In this document: piece by piece, positions 8,534-17,666 of the stretch
Position numbering within the stretch: the first letter of the stretch is position 1
Layout of the letters: each line of letters starts with the position of its first letter
NCBI RefSeq assembly: GCF_000430645.1
Contig: NZ_KE387185.1
Span: 1,151,780-1,215,779 of the forward strand
Reading direction: 5' to 3'
DNA from: Aquimarina latercula DSM 2041
Lineage (GTDB): Bacteria > Bacteroidota > Bacteroidia > Flavobacteriales > Flavobacteriaceae
DNA length: 64,000 nt
Notes under the pieces: model-generated
Databases searched by the model: none
Told to the model about the DNA's origin: nothing
The model's input: the letters and a program-made list of their open reading frames with translations, nothing else
Program-made: the position numbers and the translations under genes

Positions 8534-9883
8534 TTATTTAAAGTTAACATCAGTTTTATCCTTAATTAAGACTGGGGCTTTCCCATAAAACCTATTAAAA
8601 ACCATACAAGCTGTAAGGTCACCCGTTACGTTTACAGCAGTCCTGAACATTCCGAGTAATCTTTCTACACCAATAATAATGATGATGCCTTCGGCTGGTA
8701 TACCGACACTTCCCAAAACAGAAGCGAGTATCACCACACCACCTCCTGGAATTGCAGGTGTGCCAATGGAAGCAGCAACGATGGTAACGATGACCACAAT
8801 AATGTTTAGTAAACTCATTTCCAATCCATAGGCTTGAGCTATGAATAGAGTGGTTATGGTTTGATAGAGTGCTGTTCCATCCATATTGACGGTGGCGCCT
8901 ATGGGAATGATAAAATTGCTAATAGTCTTGTCTACTTTTAGTTCTTCCTCGGCTGTTTGAAGAGAAAGTGGCATCACAGCAGCAGAGCTTGTGGTTGAAA
9001 AAGCCAATAATTGAACATCCCTTATTTTTTTAAGGAAATGCATAGGGTTTGCTTTTCCCAGAAGAACAATCAGCCCTAAATAGAAAATTACCAAAAACAA
9101 CAGACCAAGCAGGACAACAACTACATAGTAGGTAAGACCAGATAGAGAACTCAAACCAACACTAGAGGTAAGCTGCGCCATAAGACCAAAAACGGCAATA
9201 GGCACTAGAAGCATTGACCATTTTACCACCGTCATACAGACTTCCTGAATAGCACTTAAAAGAAGCTTTACTGGGCGCAGTAAAGCATTTTCAAGAGATA
9301 GCACAGCTACACCAATAATGATTGTGAAAATCACAATACTTAACATTTCACCACTTACCATTGATGCCAGAGGATTTTCAGGAAGCAGGTTAGAAATGGC
9401 ATCTGGAATCGTTTCGATTCCGAAGGATAGTTCAGCACTTTCACTATTGGTTGCGGTTACATCGTTATGTTCTACTAAAGATTGTTGATGTAGAAAACGT
9501 CCAGGTTTGAATAGTTGTGATAGTATAACTCCGAGACTAACCGAAACTATGGTAGTGCCCAGAAAATATAATAATACGCCACCACCTAATTTCTTTAGAC
9601 TATCCTTATCATTACTGGCGATTCCTGTGATGATGGAAGCCACAATCAATGGAATCATAATCATCTGTACCAATTTTAGAAATAAGACACCAGGTAATGC
9701 CAACCAGTTACCTAGAACATCTGCAGTTTCTTTCGTTATCCAGCCATTTTGTGGACTCAATAGCAGACCAAATCCAACACCCAAGAATAGGGCAATGATA
9801 ACTTTTAGCCATAGACGACTTTCTACCAGTTTTAAAAGGTAGTGATTGAGTGATTTAAGTGATTTTATCTCCGTATCAAACAT
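8534..9883 (-). CDS. Dicarboxylate/amino acid:cation symporter (DAACS family)
   Basis: The 449-residue protein has the GltP/DctA architecture: eight hydrophobic segments and two re-entrant loops. The serine-rich hairpin loop is AFSTTSSAAVMPL, followed by the transport signature NMDGTAL and the HP2 loop IPGGGVV. It imports glutamate, aspartate or C4-dicarboxylates with Na+ or H+. In this operon it could supply fumarate or malate as electron acceptor, or glutamate for acid and osmotic balance. The exact substrate is not resolved. It lies 11 bp after the aldolase gene. Confidence 0.88.
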   Translation of the reverse strand: MFDTEIKSLKSLNHYLLKLVESRLWLKVIIALFLGVGFGLLLSPQNGWITKETADVLGNWLALPGVLFLKLVQMIMIPLIVASIITGIASNDKDSLKKLGGGVLLYFLGTTIVSVSLGVILSQLFKPGRFLHQQSLVEHNDVTATNSESAELSFGIETIPDAISNLLPENPLASMVSGEMLSIVIFTIIIGVAVLSLENALLRPVKLLLSAIQEVCMTVVKWSMLLVPIAVFGLMAQLTSSVGLSSLSGLTYYVVVVLLGLLFLVIFYLGLIVLLGKANPMHFLKKIRDVQLLAFSTTSSAAVMPLSLQTAEEELKVDKTISNFIIPIGATVNMDGTALYQTITTLFIAQAYGLEMSLLNIIVVIVTIVAASIGTPAIPGGGVVILASVLGSVGIPAEGIIIIIGVERLLGMFRTAVNVTGDLTACMVFNRFYGKAPVLIKDKTDVNFK

Positions 9884-9894
9884 TTTTTGTTTTG

Positions 9895-10956
9895 TTAAGC
9901 AATATTAATTTTTGAATCCAAATAAACACTTTGTACCAACCTCAATAGCTCTACTCCTTCACCAAAAGGCCTTTGGAAAGCCTTTCTTCCTAATATTAGT
10001 CCTGAGCCTCCTGCACGCTTATTAACTACTGCTGTTGTAATAGCTTCGGTTAAATCCGATTCACCTTTGGAACCGCCTCCTGAATTTATCAGTCCTATTT
10101 TACCCATATAGCAATTTGCGACTTGTAATCTGCACAGGTCAATAGGGTGGTCGGTAGTGAGGGTTTTATACATATCATCATCATATTTTCCGAAGCCTAT
10201 CTCTTTAAAACCAAAGTTGTTTACAGGTAACTTTTGCTTAATGATATCTGCTTGAATAGTTACACCCAAATGATTTGCTTGCCCTGTAACATCAGCAGCT
10301 GCGTGATAATCTTCTTTTTTAGTTTTAAAAGCTTCATTTCGGGTATAGCACCATAGGATGGTGGCCATTCCCAAATTATGTGCTTCTTCAAAAGCTTCGG
10401 CTATTTCCTTAAGCTGTTTGTTACTTTCCTGTGAGCCAAAATAAATCGTAGCTCCTACGGCAATTGCTCCCATATCCCAAGCCGATTTTACCTTTCCGAA
10501 TAGCGTTTGGTCATATTTATTGGGATAGGTAAGCAGCTCATTATGGTTAATCTTTACGATAAAAGGTATTTTATGGGCATATTTTCGCGCATTCAGTCCC
10601 AAAACACCAAAGGTGGAAGCCACACCATTACAACCTGCCTCAATGGCGAGTTTTATGATATTTTCCGGGTCAAAATAATCCGGATTTTTATAGAATGAGA
10701 AAGTAGCACTATGCTCAATGCCTTGGTCTACAGGAAGGATGCTCAAGTAGCCTGAGCCACCAAGATTTCCGTGGTTGTATAATTGGTTAAGGCTTCTAAG
10801 TACCTGTGGATTTCTGTTACTATTTGTAAAAACCTTATCAAGATTTTTATCACTTGGTGTCTGCAATTCATCTTTTGTTATTTTTTCACAAATATGATTC
10901 AAGTAGAAATCAGCTTTTTCACCAAGGTTTTGTATTATGTTTTCATATGTACTCAT
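9895..10956 (-). CDS. fbaB: Class I fructose-bisphosphate aldolase (FbaB/DhnA type)
   Basis: The 353-residue protein belongs to the archaeal/FbaB-type Schiff-base aldolases. Characteristic stretches are LPVDQGIEHS, where the Asp and Glu are active-site residues, GVASTFGVLG, IVKINHNE and the phosphate-binding GGGSKGESD near the C-terminus. It cleaves fructose-1,6-bisphosphate to triose phosphates and needs no metal. Class I FbaB-type enzymes often work in gluconeogenesis or under special growth states alongside a housekeeping class II aldolase. The adjacent pfkA and type II GAPDH genes support a dedicated glycolytic route. Confidence 0.9.
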   Translation of the reverse strand: MSTYENIIQNLGEKADFYLNHICEKITKDELQTPSDKNLDKVFTNSNRNPQVLRSLNQLYNHGNLGGSGYLSILPVDQGIEHSATFSFYKNPDYFDPENIIKLAIEAGCNGVASTFGVLGLNARKYAHKIPFIVKINHNELLTYPNKYDQTLFGKVKSAWDMGAIAVGATIYFGSQESNKQLKEIAEAFEEAHNLGMATILWCYTRNEAFKTKKEDYHAAADVTGQANHLGVTIQADIIKQKLPVNNFGFKEIGFGKYDDDMYKTLTTDHPIDLCRLQVANCYMGKIGLINSGGGSKGESDLTEAITTAVVNKRAGGSGLILGRKAFQRPFGEGVELLRLVQSVYLDSKINIA

Positions 10957-10983
10957 AATTCTATTTTTTATAGCTTCCTTATA

Positions 10984-11601
10984 TTAATTTTCATTTTTCA
11001 CATAGAAGTATTTTACAATATCCTTCCATAGTTCAGTTACCTTAACATCGTTGAAACCAGCTTTTATTAAATTCTGTTTGGTTTTACGATTAATGTTAGC
11101 GCCCATAATATTTAGTGGTATGAAATTGAACCAATCCATTAGTTTGCCTAACACTTTACCATTACTTCTAACGTGTTCCAACATAATAAGCTGGCCATTT
11201 GGCTTTAGCACTCTTTTAATCTCTTTTAAACCTTTTACAGGATCTGGAACAGAACAGAATACACAACTTGTAATCACGGTATCGAAAGTGTTATCTTCAA
11301 AGTCCATATTTTGCACATCCATTTCAAGGAAATTGATTTTGAGCGGACTATTCTGATACTTTGCTTTGGCTTTTTCAAGCATTTTTTTACTAAAATCAAT
11401 TGCAGTTATGTCAATATTTTCGGGATAAAAAGGAATGTTTTTGCCCGTTCCAACGCCAACCTCCAAGGTTTTACCAGTTGCTTGTGACACTATCTCCTTT
11501 CGCCATTTAGCAAAACCACTTGTTCCCATTGGTCTTTCTAATGAGTCAAAATATTTGGCTATTCTGTTGTAGCGATTTTTTATTTTTCTATTGTTGGACA
11601 T
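10984..11601 (-). CDS. Class I SAM-dependent methyltransferase (UbiE/Methyltransf_11 type)
   Basis: I use ATG at 11601 (MSNNRKIKNRYNRIAKYFDS); the longer frame begins at a TTG inside the end of the GAPDH gene. The protein has about 205 residues. SAM-binding motif I is TLEVGVGTGKNIPFY, the acidic motif is DITAIDFS, and the post-motif is FDTVITSCVFCSVPDP. It resembles small UbiE/phospholipid N-methyltransferase-like enzymes. Its substrate is unknown. The gene lies between type II GAPDH and aldolase. Confidence 0.8.
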   Translation of the reverse strand: MSNNRKIKNRYNRIAKYFDSLERPMGTSGFAKWRKEIVSQATGKTLEVGVGTGKNIPFYPENIDITAIDFSKKMLEKAKAKYQNSPLKINFLEMDVQNMDFEDNTFDTVITSCVFCSVPDPVKGLKEIKRVLKPNGQLIMLEHVRSNGKVLGKLMDWFNFIPLNIMGANINRKTKQNLIKAGFNDVKVTELWKDIVKYFYVKNEN

Positions 11602-11611
11602 TCGTATTTCT

Positions 11612-12625
11612 TTATGCAATAGATAAGCTTTGATTTGTTTTCAAGATGGATTTAGCCCCATCTGTTTCAATTCCTGTAAGTGCCCTAATAGCATCGATAG
11701 TTTCAGGGATAACAATGGCCTGGTTATCGACCACGTATGCATAAAAAAGTTCGTCTCCCTGTACTTTAAGCATATCTTCCCAAAGAGCCACTTCGTACAT
11801 ATCGCCCCACGGTCTTCCCATATCCAAGAACATTTCTTTAATGGTATTGTTTGAAACTAGACCTTGGTCATATTGAATTAGTTTAATACGGTTAGATGTT
11901 TTAAGGGCGTTAAGCACTTCCTCTTTTGTGGCTTGTCTTTTCAACTTCACATTCCAATAGTGCATATGGCTTAAGGTTTCAGGTACTTTTACTGCAGAAG
12001 TGACGACATCTAAATCAGAATCAACAGTTTGGGCATCGGGTCCTTGATGACTGGGAATATCTCTTTCGGGAACCATTGTGTTCATAATACCGCCCAAATG
12101 ACTTTCCCAAGGGTCTGTAGCCCTTCTTAAAAGTGTTCCCCTTGCATAGTCTAATAAATCAGCTCTTTTTAAAGCGGTCAAGGTTCTTAAAATAGACGTG
12201 GTATTACAAGAAACAACTCTTGTAGCATCCAAGTTTATAGCTGATTGATAATTATTTTCGGCACTAAAGGAATGCCCTGTGGTTTTGTGTTTTTCGCCTC
12301 CTTGAACAATAAATTTTATGCCTTTTGCTTTATAGATTTCTACATTTTTAGCGGCTATGTTTTTTGGCGTACAGTCCACTACCAAATCAGCTTTTTTCAA
12401 AAGTTCCTGCATACTTCCTTTTACTGAAATTCCTTCAGACTTCATTTTATCAGCTGCTTCTTCAGTGGCTGCGTAGATATCATACTCTTTTCTAACGGCG
12501 TTTTGTATGCGCCAATCGCTTATGATATCGCAAACACCTGTTAGTTCCATATCATCCTGTAGTGCAATTGCATCAGCAACCCTTTTACCAATGACACCAT
12601 ATCCTATTACTGCTATTTTTTTCAT
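11612..12625 (-). CDS. Type II (archaeal-type) glyceraldehyde-3-phosphate dehydrogenase
   Basis: The 337-residue protein matches the archaeal class of GAPDH rather than the bacterial GapA class. It starts KKIAVIGYGVIGKRVADAI, has catalytic Cys140 in SCNTTS, and has HYWNVKLKR near the catalytic His. Type II enzymes use NADP+ or both cofactors to convert glyceraldehyde-3-P to 1,3-bisphosphoglycerate and are common in archaea but patchy in bacteria. It overlaps nhaA by 4 bp. With pfkA and fbaB it forms a separate triose-phosphate route. Transfer from archaea or an archaeal-like bacterial lineage is inferred. Confidence 0.88.
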   Translation of the reverse strand: MKKIAVIGYGVIGKRVADAIALQDDMELTGVCDIISDWRIQNAVRKEYDIYAATEEAADKMKSEGISVKGSMQELLKKADLVVDCTPKNIAAKNVEIYKAKGIKFIVQGGEKHKTTGHSFSAENNYQSAINLDATRVVSCNTTSILRTLTALKRADLLDYARGTLLRRATDPWESHLGGIMNTMVPERDIPSHQGPDAQTVDSDLDVVTSAVKVPETLSHMHYWNVKLKRQATKEEVLNALKTSNRIKLIQYDQGLVSNNTIKEMFLDMGRPWGDMYEVALWEDMLKVQGDELFYAYVVDNQAIVIPETIDAIRALTGIETDGAKSILKTNQSLSIA

Positions 12626-13962
12626 TGTTTTACTATTTTATTTGTTATTATTTTTTTTGAACTTTTAATTAAAATGATTGAACCGATTATTCCTGCAATA
12701 AGAGAGGAAAACAGAATGCCGATTTTTGCCGTATAAATGAATTCTTCATTTACAAAAGCCAATTCATTGATGAACAAAGACATTGTGAATCCGATTCCTG
12801 CCAGAAAGGCGACACCATATAGTTGATTCCAATTTACTGCATCGGGTAATTTGGCTAGTTTTAAAGCCACAAGTAGCCTTGAAATTGATACAATGCCAAT
12901 GGACTTTCCTAAAACTAATCCTGCGCCAATACCTAAACTAATGGGATTGAGTAAAACCTGACCAACTTCACCGTGCAAGTGAATCCCTGCATTTGCCAAC
13001 GCAAAAAGAGGCAGCACTAAAAAGCTAACAATAGGATTTAATGCTTTTTCTAGCTTTTGAAGAGGTGTTTCTGCTTGGGAACTTGTTGACTTGATTTCTT
13101 CCAGTATTTCGAGTTGCTCACTAGAAATGAGTGCTCCTTTTACTGGTTTTATTTTCGTAAAACGTGAATGAAGCGTACTTAAACGTTTTAGAAAAGTATC
13201 TTCCTTAATTTTTACACGTCCTGGAATAGCAATAGCTGTCAGTATACCGGCAATAGTAGGATGAACTCCAGAGAAAAAGAAAGCCAACCATACACCACCT
13301 ATCCCTATAATGGCATAAAACCAAGTTTTTCTGACGCCTGCATAATTGCCAATTATCAATAAGCCGAAGAAAAGTAGTGCGTGGAACAAATCCATTGTTG
13401 AAATGCCCGATGTATAAAAGAGCGCTATCACCAAGACACCTCCCAAGTCATCAACGATTGCAAGCGTTACCAAAAATACGCGCAGAGCTACGGGTAAACG
13501 CTTTCCAAAAAGTGCCAATACACCCAAAGAAAATGCAATATCTGTTGCCATAGGAATGCCCCAGCCTTGAGAAGCTTCACCTGTGGTATTAAATAGAAAA
13601 TAAATAAAGGCAGGAAAAACCATGCCACCTACGGCAGCCCCAATAGGAAGTACAGCATTTTGAAGAGTTGAAAGCTTTCCGCCCAATATTTCTCTTTTTA
13701 ATTCTAGTCCTACTTGAAGGAAGAACAATGCCATCAGCCCATCGTTAATCCAAAGTAACAGCGGTTCAGTAATTTCAAAACGGCCTATGGTAAATGAGAT
13801 GTTAGTTTTCATTAAACCGCGGTAGATTTCTTGCCAAGGTGAATTGGCCCATACCATTGCAATGATGACCGCAATGAGAAGTACAATACCTGTGTTGTTC
13901 AAGCCTTTTGAGGTAGCATTGAATACACTATGAATTCCACTATATGTTTTAGTTTTCAACAT
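12622..13962 (-). CDS. nhaA: Na+/H+ antiporter NhaA
   Basis: The 446-residue protein has the NhaA fold with about 12 membrane segments. Functional residues are visible: the Asp in MATDIAFSLG (E. coli D133) and the Asp pair in AIVDDLGG (D163/D164), plus the family motif GIGFTMSLFI near the C-terminus. It exchanges cytoplasmic Na+ for external H+, controlling sodium and pH. It is about 55 residues longer than E. coli NhaA because of an extra hydrophilic loop between residues about 250 and 300. It shares a single base with the upstream NDH-2 stop (TAATG), suggesting translational coupling. Confidence 0.93.
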   Translation of the reverse strand: MLKTKTYSGIHSVFNATSKGLNNTGIVLLIAVIIAMVWANSPWQEIYRGLMKTNISFTIGRFEITEPLLLWINDGLMALFFLQVGLELKREILGGKLSTLQNAVLPIGAAVGGMVFPAFIYFLFNTTGEASQGWGIPMATDIAFSLGVLALFGKRLPVALRVFLVTLAIVDDLGGVLVIALFYTSGISTMDLFHALLFFGLLIIGNYAGVRKTWFYAIIGIGGVWLAFFFSGVHPTIAGILTAIAIPGRVKIKEDTFLKRLSTLHSRFTKIKPVKGALISSEQLEILEEIKSTSSQAETPLQKLEKALNPIVSFLVLPLFALANAGIHLHGEVGQVLLNPISLGIGAGLVLGKSIGIVSISRLLVALKLAKLPDAVNWNQLYGVAFLAGIGFTMSLFINELAFVNEEFIYTAKIGILFSSLIAGIIGSIILIKSSKKIITNKIVKQ

Positions 13963-15356
13963 TATCGGGTTATATTTTCAACTTCTTCTTTATTATCTAT
14001 TTTAAGTTTTGTTTGTTGACTAACGGTTTGTGGCTTAAAATTTCTAATAATCAGGCGGTTGCTCTTTTCATAAGTGAAATAGCTTACCGCCCAATTAAAA
14101 CCAACCATCAATCTATTTCTAAATCCGCTTATGGATAATAAGTGTACAATTGACCATAAGAGCCAAGCGAAATAACCTGCAAATTTGAATTTGCCCAAAT
14201 CAGCGACTGCCTTACGCTTTCCTACAGTAGCCAAGGAACCTTTATCTTTATAGTGAAAAGGTTCTATGTGTTTGTTTTTCATAAGCCTCAACAAGGATTC
14301 ACCAAGATATTTGCCTTGTTGAATCGCTGTTTGAGCCACCTGTGGATGCCCTTTTGGTGTGTTTTCTGTAATCATAGCCGCTATGTCGCCTATGGCAAAA
14401 ATGTTTTCAAAACCTTCTACTTTTAAATAGGAATCGGTTTTAATCCGGTTGCCTTTTACTACGTGTTTTTCTTCTACACCTTTTGGGAATTGACCTTTTA
14501 CGCCAGCTGTCCAGATTAGGTTTTTTGCTAAAATTTTCTTTCCATTTTTTGTGGTAACCTGCGAGCCATCATAGTCACTTACCGACTCATTGAATAGTAC
14601 TTTTACATTCAAGTCTTTCAAATACTTTAAAGTTTTTGATGATGCTTTGTCTGACATTGTGCTTAACAACTCCTCATTAGCTTCTATTAAGTAAATGTTC
14701 ATAATGGAAGAAGGGTACTCTGGATAATCCTTCGGTAGAATGTATTTGCAAAATTCAGCCAAAGCTCCTGCCATTTCTACGCCAGCGGGACCACCTCCAA
14801 CGATAACAAAATTTGTTAGGGCATCCCGTACATCATCATCGCAGGTAATGGCTGCTTGTTCCAGGTTTTGCAACATCATATGACGAATGTTCAGGGAATC
14901 GCGAATATCCTTCATTCCCAAACTGTTCTGGGCTACGGAATCCATTCCGAAAAAATTGGTGGTCGTACCAGTTGCAAGTACCAAATAGTCGAAGTGAACT
15001 TTTCCTTTTGAAGTTATTAGTGTATTTGATGAGGGTTGAATTTCCTCGACTTCGGCCAAACGGAACACTACATTTTTATAGCCCTTAAATTGTTTTCTAA
15101 ATGGAAAAACAATGCTGTCAGGTTCCAAGGCACTTGTTGCCACTTGATAGAATAAGGGTTGAAATTGATGGAAGTTATTTTTATCGAACAACACAACTTG
15201 TACCTCTTTGTGTTTCAATTTTTCTATCAATGCCAGACCAGCAAATCCACCACCAATGATAACTACGCGAGGTAGATCAGAATCTGGAAGGCAGATATCA
15301 TCCATTACCTTGCAGCTAGAGTTATTTGTGCTATTATTTGCGTGTTTGACATTCAT
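13962..15356 (-). CDS. Type II NADH dehydrogenase (NAD(P)/FAD-dependent oxidoreductase)
   Basis: The 464-residue flavoprotein has an FAD-binding GGGFAGLALIEKL near residue 35, the NADH-binding GGGPAGVEMAGAL near residue 190 and the flavin motif AIGDIAA near residue 330. The C-terminus has a hydrophobic, membrane-associating helix region (FAGYFAWLLWSIVHLL). It oxidises NADH and reduces quinone without pumping protons. A decayed internal fragment of a related gene lies at 48973-49188. With D-lactate dehydrogenase it would balance NADH in the survival operon. Confidence 0.88.
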   Translation of the reverse strand: MNVKHANNSTNNSSCKVMDDICLPDSDLPRVVIIGGGFAGLALIEKLKHKEVQVVLFDKNNFHQFQPLFYQVATSALEPDSIVFPFRKQFKGYKNVVFRLAEVEEIQPSSNTLITSKGKVHFDYLVLATGTTTNFFGMDSVAQNSLGMKDIRDSLNIRHMMLQNLEQAAITCDDDVRDALTNFVIVGGGPAGVEMAGALAEFCKYILPKDYPEYPSSIMNIYLIEANEELLSTMSDKASSKTLKYLKDLNVKVLFNESVSDYDGSQVTTKNGKKILAKNLIWTAGVKGQFPKGVEEKHVVKGNRIKTDSYLKVEGFENIFAIGDIAAMITENTPKGHPQVAQTAIQQGKYLGESLLRLMKNKHIEPFHYKDKGSLATVGKRKAVADLGKFKFAGYFAWLLWSIVHLLSISGFRNRLMVGFNWAVSYFTYEKSNRLIIRNFKPQTVSQQTKLKIDNKEEVENITR

Positions 15357-15389
15357 ATTTATTTTTTTATTATTGGTGTTGGCAATAGT

Positions 15390-15854
15390 TTACTTTACGC
15401 CCTTGTCTTTTACAATCATTACTGAACATTTGGCGTGTGTTGCCAAATACTGGGAAACAGAGCCTAATAGAAAGCGTGAAAATGCTCCCTGCCCTTGAGA
15501 GCCAACTACGATTAAATCGGCATCCCAATCTTCAGCTTTTTCGAGAATGGCACTTTTGGGCAGTCCACTAACAACATTTGTGGTTATGGTGAGTGCCTTG
15601 TTTTCAGCTTTGATTTTATCGGAAGCTTCTGAAACGATTTTGTTTCCCAATTTTTGAGCGTTACTTCTAATTTCTTCTATGTAATTTCCTGTCCTTCCGC
15701 CCATAGTATGCAACCCCAAACCGGTTGTTTTAGGATATTCATATACATTTATAATGTAGATTTCAGTATATGACGGTAATGTCATTTTATTGAGTTCATC
15801 TACAGCAGCTTTGCTAAATTCTGAACCGTCTATTGCTAACACTATTTTCATCAT
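15390..15854 (-). CDS. Universal stress protein, single domain
   Basis: The 154-residue Usp domain protein begins MKIVLAIDGSEFSKAA and carries the ATP-binding signature GSQGQGAFSRFLLGSVS near residues 118-134. The window's left edge has a second, probably double-domain Usp in the same operon. It lies 33 bp upstream of the NDH-2 gene and 25 bp downstream of the YHS-like lipoprotein gene. Usp proteins of this type act in energy limitation and redox stress. Confidence 0.9.
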   Translation of the reverse strand: MMKIVLAIDGSEFSKAAVDELNKMTLPSYTEIYIINVYEYPKTTGLGLHTMGGRTGNYIEEIRSNAQKLGNKIVSEASDKIKAENKALTITTNVVSGLPKSAILEKAEDWDADLIVVGSQGQGAFSRFLLGSVSQYLATHAKCSVMIVKDKGVK

Positions 15855-15879
15855 TTAAATGTTTTATCAATTATGTTTA

Positions 15880-16407
15880 TTATGCTTTATTCTTACTTAT
15901 AAAATCTTGGGCATCTTCTTTAGAAGCGAAATAAAAAACACTTCCGTTGCCTTTGTCCTGAACAATAACTGCCGAAGCTTTATCTACTTTTTTATCATTG
16001 AGTGGATTACTTCCGAAGCGGACATCATCTATATTTTTCTGTAATTTTTCAACACAACCTTGACAACACCCGAAGTAAGTTGTTCCATCTACATCTATAG
16101 GTATTTGTTTTACACCCATAAATCTGTCGTTTACCATACAGACTTTTTCATTTGGTACGATTTCATAAGTTACTTGAGAAGAAACAGTTGAATTCGTTTG
16201 AATGGGTTTTGTTTTTGTGACTGTTAGTGTTGCTGTTTCAGCCTTTTGTTTTTTCTTGTCGGAACATGAAATAAATATTAAGAAGGCTACTAGTAGGACT
16301 AGAATGCTAATGGACAGTTTTAATATTCTTCCGATTGGGTTTTCTGCCGTTAATACTATAGTTTTTTGGTTCTTTTGTTTGAATGATCTTTGTTTCATTT
16401 GTTTCAT
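15880..16407 (-). CDS. Membrane-anchored protein with YHS/TRASH-like metal-binding domain
   Basis: The 175-residue protein has one hydrophobic segment (about residues 28-47) ending in FISC, which could be a lipobox or just the end of an uncleaved anchor. The core has CMVNDRFMG followed by GTTYFGCCQGCVEKL, the Cys/Gly pattern of YHS/TRASH metal-binding domains. The C-terminal VFYFASKEDAQDFI resembles the end of NosL-like copper proteins. It probably binds Cu or a similar ion in the periplasm. Its neighbours include HMA and His-rich proteins. Function is inferred. Confidence 0.65.
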   Translation of the reverse strand: MKQMKQRSFKQKNQKTIVLTAENPIGRILKLSISILVLLVAFLIFISCSDKKKQKAETATLTVTKTKPIQTNSTVSSQVTYEIVPNEKVCMVNDRFMGVKQIPIDVDGTTYFGCCQGCVEKLQKNIDDVRFGSNPLNDKKVDKASAVIVQDKGNGSVFYFASKEDAQDFISKNKA

Positions 16408-16409
16408 TT

Positions 16410-17120
16410 TTATTGATTATAAGTTTTATTTATGCTTATTAGTTTATGCCAATACAAATGCTCAAATAATCCCGACCAGTACATTCCAAAAGTGAATGCG
16501 AACAGCAATTCTTCTATTGGAATGCCCAAGAAAAGAATATGGGTTAGGTTGTCGAGATTCCAGTACAGCTCCACATATTGAGGATAAAACGGAAGAATAC
16601 TTCCGAAATAAATGAAGTACAGTATGGTAAACAAGATTCCCCCAACCCAAATCTTTCCTTTCAAATCTGGGCGACAATAGAGTGTTGCCAATCCACCAAT
16701 AAATAAGGCTATAATGCCACAATAAATATGGTTAAGTGAAGTAAATAGGGCAAGTGTAAGAAATACAAGCGCTGGTATAAAGAGAATATAAATATGCAAT
16801 CGATGTCTTTGTTGACCACGCTCGCTATGCGGAATTTCAACGAGGCTTCGCTTAAAAATAAGGTTGTAAAGTACCGCACCAATCCCTCCAATAGCAAAAG
16901 AAAAAATAAGGCTCTCTATGTCGAAACCTGTTTTTTCTGTCAAATCGAACAGCGAAGGTGGAAACCAATATTCTGGAACAAATAAGGGCTCTGTTAACCC
17001 GAAAGGCATAGTGATGAGGCTCATTTTGAGCATTTCTTTTCTATGTCTTTTTTTTGACAAATAGATTGCCGCCCAGAGAGCGAGAATTATAAGTGACCAT
17101 ATAAACCAGACGTATTGCAT
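16410..17120 (-). CDS. Lycopene cyclase-domain-like integral membrane protein
   Basis: The 236-residue protein has seven hydrophobic segments and the motifs FVPEYWFPPSLF and GIPIEELLFAFTFGMYW, which resemble CarR-type lycopene cyclase domains, where the PxE and E-E-x2-F-A motifs are typical. True lycopene beta-cyclases of this type usually contain two such repeats or act as heterodimers. A single copy among metal genes makes the enzymatic role uncertain. It is 9 bp after the DUF5676 gene start side and 2 bp before the YHS-like gene. Confidence 0.6.
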   Translation of the reverse strand: MQYVWFIWSLIILALWAAIYLSKKRHRKEMLKMSLITMPFGLTEPLFVPEYWFPPSLFDLTEKTGFDIESLIFSFAIGGIGAVLYNLIFKRSLVEIPHSERGQQRHRLHIYILFIPALVFLTLALFTSLNHIYCGIIALFIGGLATLYCRPDLKGKIWVGGILFTILYFIYFGSILPFYPQYVELYWNLDNLTHILFLGIPIEELLFAFTFGMYWSGLFEHLYWHKLISINKTYNQ

Positions 17121-17130
17121 CTTATCTTTT

Positions 17131-17409
17131 TTATTTTTTCACTTTTATTTGTGCATTGTAAAAGGCTCCAATACAAGCACCAATAAGCCATCCTATAATA
17201 AATGTTTGTACAATACCAAAGAACGCTTCCAATAGTGGTACATCCATTCTTATAATACTAGTAGTATCTAACCCGTGTAAAAGGCTATTAAAAAAAGATA
17301 TTGTACCTTCTTGACCTGCCGTTGCCATTACAATCATACAGCCTATATAAATTAAGGCACCAGTAAGACCGAAGGCAAATCCTAGTTTTTTTACATTAAA
17401 TCGATTCAT
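17131..17409 (-). CDS. DUF5676 family small membrane protein
   Basis: The 92-residue protein starts NRFNVKKLGFAFGLTGALIYIGCMIVM and has two membrane segments, about residues 10-30 and 62-83. These features match DUF5676, a small-protein family commonly next to HMA and SHOCT proteins and heavy-metal pumps. No catalytic residues are seen. Function unknown; the neighbourhood suggests metal stress. Confidence 0.7.
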   Translation of the reverse strand: MNRFNVKKLGFAFGLTGALIYIGCMIVMATAGQEGTISFFNSLLHGLDTTSIIRMDVPLLEAFFGIVQTFIIGWLIGACIGAFYNAQIKVKK

Positions 17410-17425
17410 AATTTCTAGTTTTTAA

Positions 17426-17644
17426 TTAGTTGTTAGCGTTTAAAATCTTTTTTGACTCTTCATATTCCTCCTTGGATATCTCACCTTTTGCTAAACGCTT
17501 TTTTAAAATATCCAATGGGCTGTCTTTCTTTGTTTTTTGATATGGGATGTCTGCTGGGATAAAGAATATCCAAGCAATGAATGCTATCCATATAATCCAC
17601 CATATTAGGTGCATGCCTCCAAAATGTCCGTCGTAAAAATGCAT
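17426..17644 (-). CDS. SHOCT domain-containing small membrane protein
   Basis: The 72-residue protein has one membrane segment (residues about 10-30, LIWWIIWIAFIAWIFF) and a C-terminal SHOCT motif (DILKKRLAKGEISKEEYEESKK). SHOCT is a short helical domain found at the ends of many small bacterial membrane proteins. Histidines before the membrane span (FYDGHFGGMH) could contact metal, but that is a guess. It lies between the HMA and DUF5676 genes. Confidence 0.75.
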   Translation of the reverse strand: MHFYDGHFGGMHLIWWIIWIAFIAWIFFIPADIPYQKTKKDSPLDILKKRLAKGEISKEEYEESKKILNANN

Positions 17645-17666
17645 AATCTTTAATTTTTAGTTGTTA

